NCBI GenBank assembly: GCA_964610505.1
Contig: CAZSXU010000057.1
Coordinates: forward strand, 1-9,314
Direction: 5' to 3'
Length of the DNA: 9,314 nucleotides
Source of the DNA: CAZSXU01 sp964610505
GTDB lineage: Bacteria > Arandabacterota > Arandabacteria > JAGLYR01
Shown here: positions 1 through 7,979 of the stretch, in pieces
Numbering within the stretch: position 1 is the first letter of the stretch
How the letters are laid out: each line of letters opens with the position of its first letter
The notes under the pieces: generated by a model
What the model saw: the letters and a program-made list of their open reading frames with translations, nothing else
Told to the model about the DNA's origin: nothing
Database searches by the model: none
Program-made: the position numbers and the translations under genes

Positions 1-2337
1 GGAATCCGTGGTTGCAGGTGTCCGGTTCTTCGCCCTTTCGCCCACTCGCCCATTCGCCCATTCAAGCGCGGGTTCCTTCGCGACATCGAACGACGTCTCT
101 TCCGTATGGAAACCCACCGGCGTTCCATCGAGGCGAATCTCCCACGAGTCGGCACCCGCAGGGGACACCGCGAATTCAAGCGATCGGTTCGAGGACATGC
201 CCGCCTCGACCACCAGCCGTTTCCCGCCGGGCACGCGAACCTTCAGACAAAGCGTGACGGCGTCGTCGACTCCCCGCGCCTCGAATCGAAAACGCCTCTC
301 GCCGTCCTCGATTCGAAAGTCACCGTTGAGCGTGATGCCGCCGAAGCGGGCCGGAACTCGAATCGAGGCAAGCGCGCTCGGGAGCGACGGCTCCACTTCG
401 ATGCGACGTTCGATCATTCGGGGCTTGAGTCCCAGGATATCCTGATGGAAGGAGCGTAGGAACTCGGCTAGGCTCCACGCCTGGGTTACGGTCCCTTCGA
501 AATTGGGTCTCCCTTCCTGCGGCGGAACGGCGTTTCGAAGCTCGGGAAGAGTCCCGACCGCCCCCTCCCCATGCACCTGGTCCAGCAGCGATCGGAACAC
601 GGCCCATGCCGCCTCCGGTCGACCATGTCTGACCAGCGCAGAGATCACCGGCCCCGAGAGCCAGACCCACACGTCGCCGTTGTGGTACGCTTGGTCAAAC
701 GGGTATGCCTTGAGATCGATGTGTTTCGGGCGGAACTCGGGATCTTCCGGTGCGAGACTCCCGACGCCATGCCGGTACACCAGGCGCCGGAGCACAGCGT
801 CCAGGGTCTTTCTCTCTTTCGCCGGCGAAAGAAGGGGATCCCCGGGAACGGTCAGGGCGAAGATCGCATTCGGTCGGATTTTTCCGTCACCACTGCCGTC
901 GGCATCCAGGTGGTCCAGAAGCCTTTCCCGCGTGGAATCCCAGAACTCCCGATCGAAATTCTCCTTCACGCCCGCGGCCCTTCTTCGCCATTCGACCGCC
1001 AGGCCCCTCTCCCCCGTCCATTCCGCCAGATCGGCAGATGCCAGAAGGGCCGAGTACCAGAGGACCTGGATCTCAACCGCTCGATTCCCGCGAGCCGACC
1101 AGGGTCGTCCGTCCAGGGAGGCATCCATCCAGGTTTCGGCGTCCCCGTGCACCGAGAAACCGAAATCATCCATCCGTTTCTTGACTTCTCCCTCGATGGC
1201 CCGAATGATTGTCGACAGAATCCCGCGCGCCAATTCGAGGTCTCCCGTGTAGCGAACGAACGCGTGGGCCGCGAGGACGAACCACCACGTTCCGTCCGCC
1301 GTGTTGTAGTGCACCTCTCCGGGACTCACCAGGTTGGGCAACCGGCCGTAGTAGGGCGATCGGAAATCTTCCGACTGCCGCTCGAGCGCGGCCAGAAGAA
1401 TTTCCCGGCACGCCTCGAACTGTCCTGCGGTGAGAAGGGCGGGAAGCGAGATGAAGCTATCTCGGCTCCAGTAGTTGGGGAACCACGGCAGGCCCGCGTA
1501 CATTCCCCGGCCCTGCTGATTCATCACGAGAGCATCGAGCGAGGCGGCCGCCCACCGGAGGGCGTGCTCGAGCCGAGGATTCTCCGTTCCCGTTACACCG
1601 GGGTCAACCACGCGGCTGATGCGGATCGCCCGTTCCACGTAGCATTCCTGTCGACGGAAGAGCGCCTGGTGGACGGAAGCCCTGACCTGCTCTTCGTTCT
1701 CGCCCACGGCGAAGATGAAGGCGACCCGCCCGGTCTTGAGTCGACCCTTGAAAATGCCCGCCTGATAGGGGACCGCCTCTTTCATGACGCCGCGCCGCTC
1801 GTCCTGTGGATACGTTGTCGGGAAATACGCCGTCTTTTCCGAAAACATCAGGGGTTCGGAACAGGACGCGCCGACGCACGCGCACGCGCCGGCGGACGCG
1901 GCCTGAAGGCGTGAGTTGGCAACCAGGAGAAGATTCTTCTCATGCCGCCACGCGACCTTGTAGGGGAACCTGCCCGGGTTCCAGATGTGGCGGACATCGA
2001 AGCGGGGGGCAAAGCGGAACGAACCGCGAAATCCGGTCGTGTACAACACCACCAGGGCGCCGATCTTGTCGGAGAAGAAGATTTCTTCCCGGGTATTCTC
2101 GAAGGCATAATGCCGGACCAGCTTGTGGGGATAGACGACGACCTTGCCGGAAACGCCGGGCGACAGGCGGGTTTCTCCCAGTGCCAGAATCCAGTCCTCC
2201 ACGAATTTGTGCATTCCCGCCGAGAGTCCGTGGTAGGCACTGGTGTTGGCCCGGTGGGTCTCGCCAGACCACCGGGCCTGCCCCTTGTCCGTGTAGATGA
2301 ATTCCCGTCCCTGCCCGGGTTCCAGCTCAACCCCCAT
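1..2337 (-). CDS. Amylo-alpha-1,6-glucosidase / glycogen debranching enzyme (GDE_C type), 3' end beyond window
   Basis: The frame is open from ATG 2337 to base 1 (779 codons) with no stop, so the gene is cut by the window edge. It should hydrolyse alpha-1,6 branch glucosyl residues of glycogen or limit dextrins. Seen: an N-terminal part with REFIYTDKG (11-19) and SAYHGL (33-38), matching the 'TNG...RxYHGLL' signature of bacterial debranching enzymes. The (alpha/alpha)6 catalytic part follows with GLPWFPNYWSRDSF (282-295), YNTADGTWWF (344-353), AETWMDA (400-406), IRPNAIFAL (487-495), AYHNGDVWVW (550-559) and TQAWSLAEF (618-626). All have counterparts in the C-terminal half of human AGL and in bacterial GDE_C proteins. 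There is no signal peptide, so a cytoplasmic enzyme is inferred. It is third in the operon, about 100 bp after the GH57 stop. The frame stays open upstream to TTG 2448, which overlaps that stop. ATG 2337 is preferred because it gives a normal N-terminal length, but it lacks a well-spaced Shine-Dalgarno sequence. Residues 759-770 are encoded by an octamer repeat. Confidence 0.9.
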   Translation of the reverse strand, partial: MGVELEPGQGREFIYTDKGQARWSGETHRANTSAYHGLSAGMHKFVEDWILALGETRLSPGVSGKVVVYPHKLVRHYAFENTREEIFFSDKIGALVVLYTTGFRGSFRFAPRFDVRHIWNPGRFPYKVAWRHEKNLLLVANSRLQAASAGACACVGASCSEPLMFSEKTAYFPTTYPQDERRGVMKEAVPYQAGIFKGRLKTGRVAFIFAVGENEEQVRASVHQALFRRQECYVERAIRISRVVDPGVTGTENPRLEHALRWAAASLDALVMNQQGRGMYAGLPWFPNYWSRDSFISLPALLTAGQFEACREILLAALERQSEDFRSPYYGRLPNLVSPGEVHYNTADGTWWFVLAAHAFVRYTGDLELARGILSTIIRAIEGEVKKRMDDFGFSVHGDAETWMDASLDGRPWSARGNRAVEIQVLWYSALLASADLAEWTGERGLAVEWRRRAAGVKENFDREFWDSTRERLLDHLDADGSGDGKIRPNAIFALTVPGDPLLSPAKERKTLDAVLRRLVYRHGVGSLAPEDPEFRPKHIDLKAYPFDQAYHNGDVWVWLSGPVISALVRHGRPEAAWAVFRSLLDQVHGEGAVGTLPELRNAVPPQEGRPNFEGTVTQAWSLAEFLRSFHQDILGLKPRMIERRIEVEPSLPSALASIRVPARFGGITLNGDFRIEDGERRFRFEARGVDDAVTLCLKVRVPGGKRLVVEAGMSSNRSLEFAVSPAGADSWEIRLDGTPVGFHTEETSFDVAKEPALEWANGRVGERAKNRTPATTDS
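32..63 (+). repeat. Octamer tandem repeat, four units of GCCCATTC type
   Basis: Four consecutive 8-bp units read gccctttc, gcccactc, gcccattc, gcccattc. The tract lies inside the open frame of the debranching gene and is read there as EWANGRVGERAK. Since 8 is not a multiple of 3, the encoded peptide repeats only every three units. A 32-bp tract identical at 30 of 32 positions and on the same strand lies at 9262-9293, so this is a dispersed element and not a protein-evolved repeat. Confidence 0.85.
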
Positions 2338-2437
2338 CGCCCGGAGGATACTCTCCGGACCCAGGGTTGTGCCCGCGCCGTCAACGTCTTCCTCTCCTGC
2401 GGAGAAGACGATCTCCAGTTGATCCGGACTGAGTCTT

Positions 2438-5400
2438 CTAGTTCTCAAGGGCAATACCCGGGATTTCAGTGACCGATCCCGACCTCTTGTAACCCGACAG
2501 GATCGCTTCCTGCGACGCGCCCTCCGGAACGATGATGTCAATCAGATGGGGCCCCTGTCCATCGCCGCCCCCGAATTCCCACTCCGTCTTCGTGGGCAGC
2601 ACGGCGCGGACCTTGCCGGCAGAGAACAGTCCCTCATGACTGACGACACCGAGAACCACGCGCCAGTTCTCGTCGGGCTTTCCCACAACCGACTCCGGGA
2701 CCCGAATCGTGATGCTCGACGTCGCCGGATCCGCATGCACCAGAACCTGCGAGTCGCTTATGAGCGTCTGGGGATCCCCGTAGATCGCCACCTCGTCCAT
2801 GCACACCCGGAGGAAGAACTCCCATGCGCTCTCGGGGGTGGTCCGTGCGTTACGATTCTCGAACAGATCCCGGCTGCCCGATCCGGCCTTCCCATCCGTG
2901 TCCAGATAGATATCGATCCCCTGGACGGAGAACCCGTCTCGCCCGCCCCAGGGATTGTTCACCGGACCGGCGAAATCCACGCGAAAGATAAGCCACCCCT
3001 CATGATCCTCCATCATCTGGACTTTCGTCATGTCGTAAACGCCGGGCTCGAACGCCGGATTCGTAGGGTAGGTGTATGAACCTGGACCGTGGTCATCTCC
3101 GCGCGGATCATCGATATCAAGAAGGACCTTCACATCCCCCCGCTGCGGAACGACGAGATCCACGCCACTCTGATTGGGCACCGCATCCGTCAAGGCACCG
3201 TCTCGCTCGTAAACGACCGCCAGTCGAAGCGGTTCCAGAGACCGGGCCCCGAGAGCCGAGAACGGAAGGCTCATCTCCAGAACCTCGTCGACGGCGAACC
3301 GTCCAACTGCTTCCGCCTCTCCCCAGCTATCATAACCCAGCGCTTCGGATAGCATCACAGTCCCCGACCTTCCGGAGGAAATCGGGCAGTACGCCTCGTA
3401 GCACAACCCGCCCGCGCCGATCCTCTCGCCTTCAACGTTCGGGACTCGAAGGAACACGTTCTGTTCCTCTTTTCCAGTCACGGCGAAGTAAACCCGGATG
3501 CCGTCGTCCGCTGCCAGGCCGTCCCCGAGGCCGACCATCAGATGCAGATTCTCCCGGTCGTATCCGTAAGAGAGATCCGAGACCGGATCCCCGCTCCCGC
3601 GCTGCATGGCGCCGCCCTCTTCGTCCGTGACTCGCCCGCCCTTCGCCCATTCTCCGGGCGAGACCCGCCCGTCGATATCGGGCGTGAAAGGCCCGGAGAT
3701 TCGGCGGGTCGGAGTGGCCGCCGCCGCCATCACGATCGGTGTCCAGAGCTTGTTCGGCGGTTCCTGTCCGATCGCCGCATACACGTTTCTAAGGAGAGAC
3801 CGGAATGCTTCGTCGAAGAACTCGTCGTTCCCCGAAGACTGGTCCTTCCCGTACCACCAGAACCAGTCGCTGCCCTCGGCTGCGTACATTTCGGCGAACG
3901 CTTTCTTGACCGCCGCCCTGTCCGCGCCCGGACTCGTGCGATACGCCTCGAGGGACGCTCGAGTTTCGGCCAGGAGCGACCATCCCTCGTTCTCCTCGGG
4001 CTCGCCGATCCACGTGGCGAAGTTGTGGGCGATCCACGACCCGGGCCAGAGGACGTCGATCGTCTCCTCCGGGGGATGCGCCTCCAGGAAATCGTCAATC
4101 GTCACGGGGACCAACCAGCTGGCCCGCGTCATCTGGCCGTACATGGAATGAAAGAAATCCTTGCCGTCCCTCGGGTAGTGCTCCCAGGCATTCTCGCCGT
4201 CGAGAACGATGGGAACCACGTAGGTTCCGGGCCGGGTGGCAAACTCCTTGTGAATGTCGTAGAGGCGCTGCATCAGGTCGTTGGCCGCGTCGATCCCGTC
4301 CATCTTGCTGTAGTTGAAACCAATGGCGTCGGAGATGGCGCGGTCCCGGAAGAGAACGGCCACCTGTTTTCCATCCTTCTCCGCCCACCAGGCCTTGTAC
4401 TTCTCCCGGTTCCCAAAGGCCCGGCCCTTGAGAGAGGCTTTCAGGACTTCTTCGTCCGAGGCCATCCACCGGAAGCCCGCGTCCGCCACCAGGGGAACGA
4501 TGGCTTCGGCCACGGATCCCTCCGAGGGCCACAGTCCCCTCGCGCTCCGGTCGAAATACGCGCGATAACTCTCCTGCGCGAGCCGGAGATGTTCGGCCGC
4601 GTCGTCCGGACGGCGGTAGGCCGGTTCCGGCAGCGGGACTCCCGGCATCGCCACCCGGGACAGATCCGTGTCGTAGACGAGCGGGAGAATCGGGTGGTAG
4701 AAGGGAGTGGTGATGACCTCGAGCTGGCCTTTGTCCTGGTACTTCCGGTGAATCTGGATCACGGCTTTCATGATCTCGATCTGCGTGTCGATGATCTCGC
4801 GCTTGTCCACCTCCGTGAAACCCCGCTCCTTCTTGATCAGGTGCCCCACTCCGATTCGAAGCCCGTTGGGAAGCGTCACTTCGCCTTCCTTGAAGTCCGG
4901 GTCGAATTCGGCGAGGTTGAACCACGCCTGGAGATCGCGAAAATCCTGGTTGCTGTAACGCTCGAGCGTGACCTCGATCTGTTCGTCGGAATCGCCCGCT
5001 TTCATGGACGCCAGTTCCTTGTAACGGGGATAGATGTTGAGCATCGTTCCCCAGGGCATGCGGAAGAAATTCCGGAGGATGTACGCCTTTTCGTCCCGGG
5101 TCAGCCGGTCCGGCGGAGTGAGCGTCAGACGGATCCACTTGTCCGCTCCCGGCATGTACCGGCTCCCCGACGTCCGCCACTCCTCGTAGCCGTTGATGAC
5201 CTCCTCCAGCTGCATGAGAAGCACGGGCGTGAGGTTCACCGTGAATTTCATCTCGGGGTATTGGCCGAGGATTGCCGTCATGTCGTAGTAGTCTTTGATG
5301 GCGTGGATTCGGACCCAGGGCTCCGCGTATTCACCGGTCTCGGGGTCCTTCATGTATTTGGGTTGGTGCTGGTGCCAGAGGAGGGCGACGTAGAGGGGCT

Positions 5401-6532
5401 TTCCCTTGGACTTGAGGCGATCCACAATCGGCCCGGTCACCTTCGCCGGCGGCGGCGCCGGTTTTTCAACCTCGACCTGCCCGCCCGCGCCCACGTTGAC
5501 GATTGAGTTGCTGCCCCCGTACGGATCGGGCACGGTCTCCGGATTGCCGGCGTCCTCTGTCCATGTACCGTCGATCACGAACTTGTACTCATAGCGGCCG
5601 GGATCGAGGGACACCACGAGGCGCCAGACTCCGTCCTCTCCCCTGGTCATGAGGTCCGTCATGGGCAACCAACTGTTGAACTCCCCGGCCAAATAGACTT
5701 CGTTCGCATCGGGCGCGTCGCAGGTAAAGAGGATGCCCCCGTCGACCACCGCGGGAGGACCGGGCGCGCCTTCCGTCGCCGTGGAAACGGGCTTGGGCGC
5801 GGGAGCGGCGGGTGCCGCGCCCGTTCCCTTCTCCACCGTAACGATGGAGTTCTTCCCTCCGTAGGGATCCGGAATCGTTTCGGGGTTGTCCGGATCCTCC
5901 TGCCAGACGCCGTCGACCACGAATTTGTATTCGTAGCGGCCCGAATCGAGGGAGAGCACAATGCGCCAGATCCCGTCTTTCCCCTTCGCCATGAGATCCG
6001 TCGAGGGGGACCAGCCGTTGAACTCGCCGGCCAGGTAGACCTCCGTGGCTTCCGGCGCTTCAAAGGTGAAGAGAATCCCGCCATCCACCTCCGCCGGCGG
6101 GCCGGCCTCGCCCTCCGGCGTTGTCGTGGAAGGCGTTGCCGGGCGTGGTGGTTCCCCCTTCGGCCCGGCCCCTTCGCCCACCGTGACGATCGAGTTCTTG
6201 CCCCCGTATGGATCCGGCGTCGTCTCCGGATTGTCGGGATCCTCCTGCCATACGCCGTCAATCACGAACTTGTACTCGTAGCGGCCGGGATCGAGCGGCA
6301 GCACGAGACGCCAGACTCCATCCTCGCCTTTGGCCATGAGATCCGAGTCGGCGGCCCAACCGTTGAACTCGCCCGCCAGATAGACTTCGCCGGCATCGGG
6401 CGCGTCGAAAGTGAAGAGGATCCCGCCTTCCGCCGGCGCCGGAGGTCCGGCCTCGCCAAGCGCCGGCAATGATCCGACGAGAAGCACCCAGACAACCATC
6501 CAACTCGCCGCCACATGATTCCAGGGGTTCAT
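2438..6532 (-). CDS. Secreted GH57 glucanase (amylopullulanase-like) with three N-terminal CBM48-type modules
   Basis: This 1364-residue protein is predicted to cut alpha-glucans such as starch, glycogen or pullulan outside the cytoplasm. Residues 1-28 look like a signal peptide (hydrophobic 11-22, ALG cleavage motif 24-26), although the n-region has no Lys or Arg. Three AMPK/CBM48-type glycogen-binding modules follow at about 36-118, 151-233 and 265-347, joined by Pro/Ala/Thr-rich linkers. The GH57 domain (about 378-815) has the family blocks HQHQP (387-391), TPFYHPILPL (609-618), GLWPSEGS (nucleophile Glu671 by alignment), FRDRAISDAIGF (728-739) and LDGENAWEHY (acid/base Asp778). The 107-residue gap from Glu to Asp resembles Thermococcales amylopullulanases. 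After it, about 943-1103 looks like a CBM9/DOMON-type beta domain, and 1128-1320 contains PTNPAF and NPWGGRDGFS as in Glucodextran_C. An in-frame GTG lies at 6538, but GAGG sits 7 bp before ATG 6532, so ATG is chosen. The gene follows the binding protein by 43 bp. Whether it acts as pullulanase, amylase or glucanotransferase cannot be read from sequence. Confidence 0.93.
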   Translation of the reverse strand: MNPWNHVAASWMVVWVLLVGSLPALGEAGPPAPAEGGILFTFDAPDAGEVYLAGEFNGWAADSDLMAKGEDGVWRLVLPLDPGRYEYKFVIDGVWQEDPDNPETTPDPYGGKNSIVTVGEGAGPKGEPPRPATPSTTTPEGEAGPPAEVDGGILFTFEAPEATEVYLAGEFNGWSPSTDLMAKGKDGIWRIVLSLDSGRYEYKFVVDGVWQEDPDNPETIPDPYGGKNSIVTVEKGTGAAPAAPAPKPVSTATEGAPGPPAVVDGGILFTCDAPDANEVYLAGEFNSWLPMTDLMTRGEDGVWRLVVSLDPGRYEYKFVIDGTWTEDAGNPETVPDPYGGSNSIVNVGAGGQVEVEKPAPPPAKVTGPIVDRLKSKGKPLYVALLWHQHQPKYMKDPETGEYAEPWVRIHAIKDYYDMTAILGQYPEMKFTVNLTPVLLMQLEEVINGYEEWRTSGSRYMPGADKWIRLTLTPPDRLTRDEKAYILRNFFRMPWGTMLNIYPRYKELASMKAGDSDEQIEVTLERYSNQDFRDLQAWFNLAEFDPDFKEGEVTLPNGLRIGVGHLIKKERGFTEVDKREIIDTQIEIMKAVIQIHRKYQDKGQLEVITTPFYHPILPLVYDTDLSRVAMPGVPLPEPAYRRPDDAAEHLRLAQESYRAYFDRSARGLWPSEGSVAEAIVPLVADAGFRWMASDEEVLKASLKGRAFGNREKYKAWWAEKDGKQVAVLFRDRAISDAIGFNYSKMDGIDAANDLMQRLYDIHKEFATRPGTYVVPIVLDGENAWEHYPRDGKDFFHSMYGQMTRASWLVPVTIDDFLEAHPPEETIDVLWPGSWIAHNFATWIGEPEENEGWSLLAETRASLEAYRTSPGADRAAVKKAFAEMYAAEGSDWFWWYGKDQSSGNDEFFDEAFRSLLRNVYAAIGQEPPNKLWTPIVMAAAATPTRRISGPFTPDIDGRVSPGEWAKGGRVTDEEGGAMQRGSGDPVSDLSYGYDRENLHLMVGLGDGLAADDGIRVYFAVTGKEEQNVFLRVPNVEGERIGAGGLCYEAYCPISSGRSGTVMLSEALGYDSWGEAEAVGRFAVDEVLEMSLPFSALGARSLEPLRLAVVYERDGALTDAVPNQSGVDLVVPQRGDVKVLLDIDDPRGDDHGPGSYTYPTNPAFEPGVYDMTKVQMMEDHEGWLIFRVDFAGPVNNPWGGRDGFSVQGIDIYLDTDGKAGSGSRDLFENRNARTTPESAWEFFLRVCMDEVAIYGDPQTLISDSQVLVHADPATSSITIRVPESVVGKPDENWRVVLGVVSHEGLFSAGKVRAVLPTKTEWEFGGGDGQGPHLIDIIVPEGASQEAILSGYKRSGSVTEIPGIALEN
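5492..6427 (-). repeat. Triplicated CBM48-type glycogen-binding modules (intragenic)
   Basis: The module runs from GGILFTF to KNSIVTV and occurs three times with a spacing of 115 and 114 residues, at roughly 6179-6427, 5834-6082 and 5492-5740. Modules 1 and 2 differ at only about 14 of 83 residues by eye. Each keeps VYLAGEFN, DGVWR or DGIWR, GRYEYKFV and PDPYGG. The repeat unit includes part of the linker (GEAGPP before modules 1 and 2, GAPGPP before module 3), which points to in-frame tandem duplication. Module 3 is the most divergent: NSW replaces NGW, FTC replaces FTF, and SNSIVNV replaces KNSIVTV. Confidence 0.9.
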
Positions 6533-6539
6533 GCCCACG

Positions 6540-6543
6540 CCTC
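6540..6543 (-). promoter_or_regulatory. Ribosome binding site choosing the GH57 start
   Basis: GAGG lies 7 bp upstream of ATG 6532 but only 1 bp upstream of the in-frame GTG at 6538. This spacing favours the ATG as the start. Confidence 0.6.
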
Positions 6544-6575
6544 ACTTTCCGCGACACGCTTCAAGGGTTTCCGCT

Positions 6576-7823
6576 CTACTGTTCCCTCTCTCTTGCCAGA
6601 ATCGCTTCCACTTCTTCACATGCCGAATCCATGGCCTTCTTCACGGTCTTGCTTCCCTCCAGCGCCGCCTGCATCTCGGGATTGACCGCGTTCTCGATCT
6701 CGGGATAGACGGCCACCTGCGGTCTGGGGACCGCCGTCTTCATCTGCTCGATGAAGGTCGCCAGGTACGGATGGCGCTCGAAGTCAAGATCCGCGTGGGC
6801 CAGACGGTTGACGGGAATCTGCCCGAGCGCGTTGCACCACTTGAGCTGGCTCGCTTTGGACGCTACGAACTTCAGGAACTCGGCGGCTTCTCTCACATGC
6901 GTGCACGATCGGAAGACCACGAGGTTGTTCCCGCCGACGGTGGTCGAGGTGCCTGCGGGACCTGCCGGGATGAGAGCCACGCCGAAATCGAGGCCCGCTT
7001 CGCCCAGACTCTTGATCGCCCACGGACCGTTGAAGACCATGGCATACTTGCGGGTCTGGAACCCGAGGTCGTCTCGAATGCCCCCCGCCATCCAGCCCCC
7101 GCCCTCGATCTTGTGTTTGCGGTAGAGATCCACCTTGAATTGAAACGCCTCGACGGCCGTCTTGCCGCCGAGCAGACAGCGGGTCCGATCCTCATTGAGA
7201 AGCGGCGCGCCGTAGGTGTTGAAGAACGGAAGCGACCACCAGAGGGAATTCCTCATCCCGAAACCGAAAACGCCCTTTTGGGAGTCCGTGAGCTTCTTCC
7301 CGATTTGAATGAGATCGCCCCAGGTGGCCGGAGGCCGGTCCGGATCGAGGCCGGCTTCACGGAAGAGCTGCCGGTTGGTGAAGAGGCACAGGCAGTTGAC
7401 CTGGTCGGGCAGACCGAAGAGCCGGCCGTTCACGATATTCGATTGGAGCGCCACGGGCACGATCTCGTCCCGGTAGGACCCGGACACGAATGTGTCCAGC
7501 GGGAGAATCGCCCCCTTGACCGCCAGCTTCGGGAGGAAAGAGCCGTCGACGCGCGCGATATCGGGCGTCGTCCTCGTCGCCAGGGCCGTCAGGATCTTGG
7601 GCTCGGATCCCATGAAGGGCAGATTGGTCGATTTGATCTTCACACCGGGATGCGCGGCTTCAAATTCGGCCACCCGCTCGAGGAAGACGGGTCTCTCCTC
7701 CGTGTTGTACGTTTCCCACACCGTGAGGACGATCCCGCCTTCGTCGCTCTCTTGTTTTTTGCCGCAGCCGCACGCGAGGAGTCCGAGAATGCACACCAGC
7801 GCGCACACACGTGCCCAGTTCAT
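6576..7823 (-). CDS. ABC transporter sugar-binding lipoprotein (extracellular solute-binding protein family 1)
   Basis: This 415-residue protein should capture a sugar or oligosaccharide outside the membrane and hand it to an ABC importer. The start ATG is preceded by AAGGAG (7830-7835) with a 6-bp spacer. Residues 1-17 form a short lipoprotein signal with lipobox LLA before Cys18, so the mature protein is probably lipid-anchored. The body follows the MalE/UgpB pattern: VWETYNTEERPVF near the N-terminus, FEAAHPGVKIK, the TPDIARVDGSFLPKLA stretch, GRLFGLP, ATWGDLI, KYAMVFNGPWA, and an AAEFLKFVAS helix late in the protein. Its length is normal for the family. It is first in the operon, with the GH57 gene 43 bp downstream, so a malto-oligosaccharide ligand is inferred from context and not from binding residues. 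No permease (MalF/MalG type) or ATPase gene is in the window. These may lie beyond the left edge or elsewhere. Confidence 0.93.
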   Translation of the reverse strand: MNWARVCALVCILGLLACGCGKKQESDEGGIVLTVWETYNTEERPVFLERVAEFEAAHPGVKIKSTNLPFMGSEPKILTALATRTTPDIARVDGSFLPKLAVKGAILPLDTFVSGSYRDEIVPVALQSNIVNGRLFGLPDQVNCLCLFTNRQLFREAGLDPDRPPATWGDLIQIGKKLTDSQKGVFGFGMRNSLWWSLPFFNTYGAPLLNEDRTRCLLGGKTAVEAFQFKVDLYRKHKIEGGGWMAGGIRDDLGFQTRKYAMVFNGPWAIKSLGEAGLDFGVALIPAGPAGTSTTVGGNNLVVFRSCTHVREAAEFLKFVASKASQLKWCNALGQIPVNRLAHADLDFERHPYLATFIEQMKTAVPRPQVAVYPEIENAVNPEMQAALEGSKTVKKAMDSACEEVEAILAREREQ

Positions 7824-7855
7824 GAGTCGCTCCTTGGTCGAGTGGGTATTCCCGA

Positions 7856-7884
7856 TTTATAACGCGGAAACGGGAAATCGGCAA
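7856..7884 (-). promoter_or_regulatory. Candidate sigma70-like promoter for the glucan operon
   Basis: Reading the minus strand, TTGCCG (7884-7879) is separated by exactly 17 bp from TATAAA (7861-7856). These match the consensus hexamers at 4 of 6 and 5 of 6 positions. A start near 7849 would give a leader of about 26 nt before ATG 7823, containing the AAGGAG. The -35 element and spacer lie in a short-period repeat tract, so chance similarity is possible. Confidence 0.45.
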
Positions 7885-7946
7885 TCGGAAATAGTTGTCG
7901 GGTACGGCAGAAATTAGAGATTGGATATTCGAGATTAGAGATCGGA
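7865..7946. repeat. Two degenerate short-period repeat tracts
   Basis: The first tract (about 7865-7898) repeats variants of aatcgg(a/c)a, and the second (about 7912-7946) repeats variants of gagattag / gatattcg. Both have an approximate 8-bp period like the clean octamer tracts at the two ends of the window, but with a different unit sequence. No gene or recognisable RNA lies here. Confidence 0.5.
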
Positions 7947-7979
7947 CAAGAGTATTGGAAACACCCTGGGCATCGCGCA

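Noticed and set aside
32..63. CRISPR array from regularly repeated units
   Set aside because: The units are directly abutting 8-mers with no spacers. No cas genes are present.
571..1914. Plus-strand open frame of 447 codons
   Set aside because: It lies opposite the debranching enzyme, whose frame carries all the family motifs. Its own translation shows no known domain.
1848..2384. Minus-strand frame of 178 codons near the start of the debranching gene
   Set aside because: It is a different frame, rich in Arg/Pro/Ser with no motif. The correct frame is longer and runs through the left edge of the window.
3542..5506. Long plus-strand open frame of 654 codons opposite the GH57 gene
   Set aside because: It is antisense to a protein with intact GH57 motifs, has no recognisable domain, and long antisense frames are expected in GC-rich DNA.
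6533..6538. GTG at 6538 as the GH57 start
   Set aside because: The Shine-Dalgarno sequence would be only 1 bp away. The ATG six bases later has a 7-bp spacer.
6531..7862. Plus-strand open frame of 443 codons
   Set aside because: It is the antisense shadow of the solute-binding protein gene.
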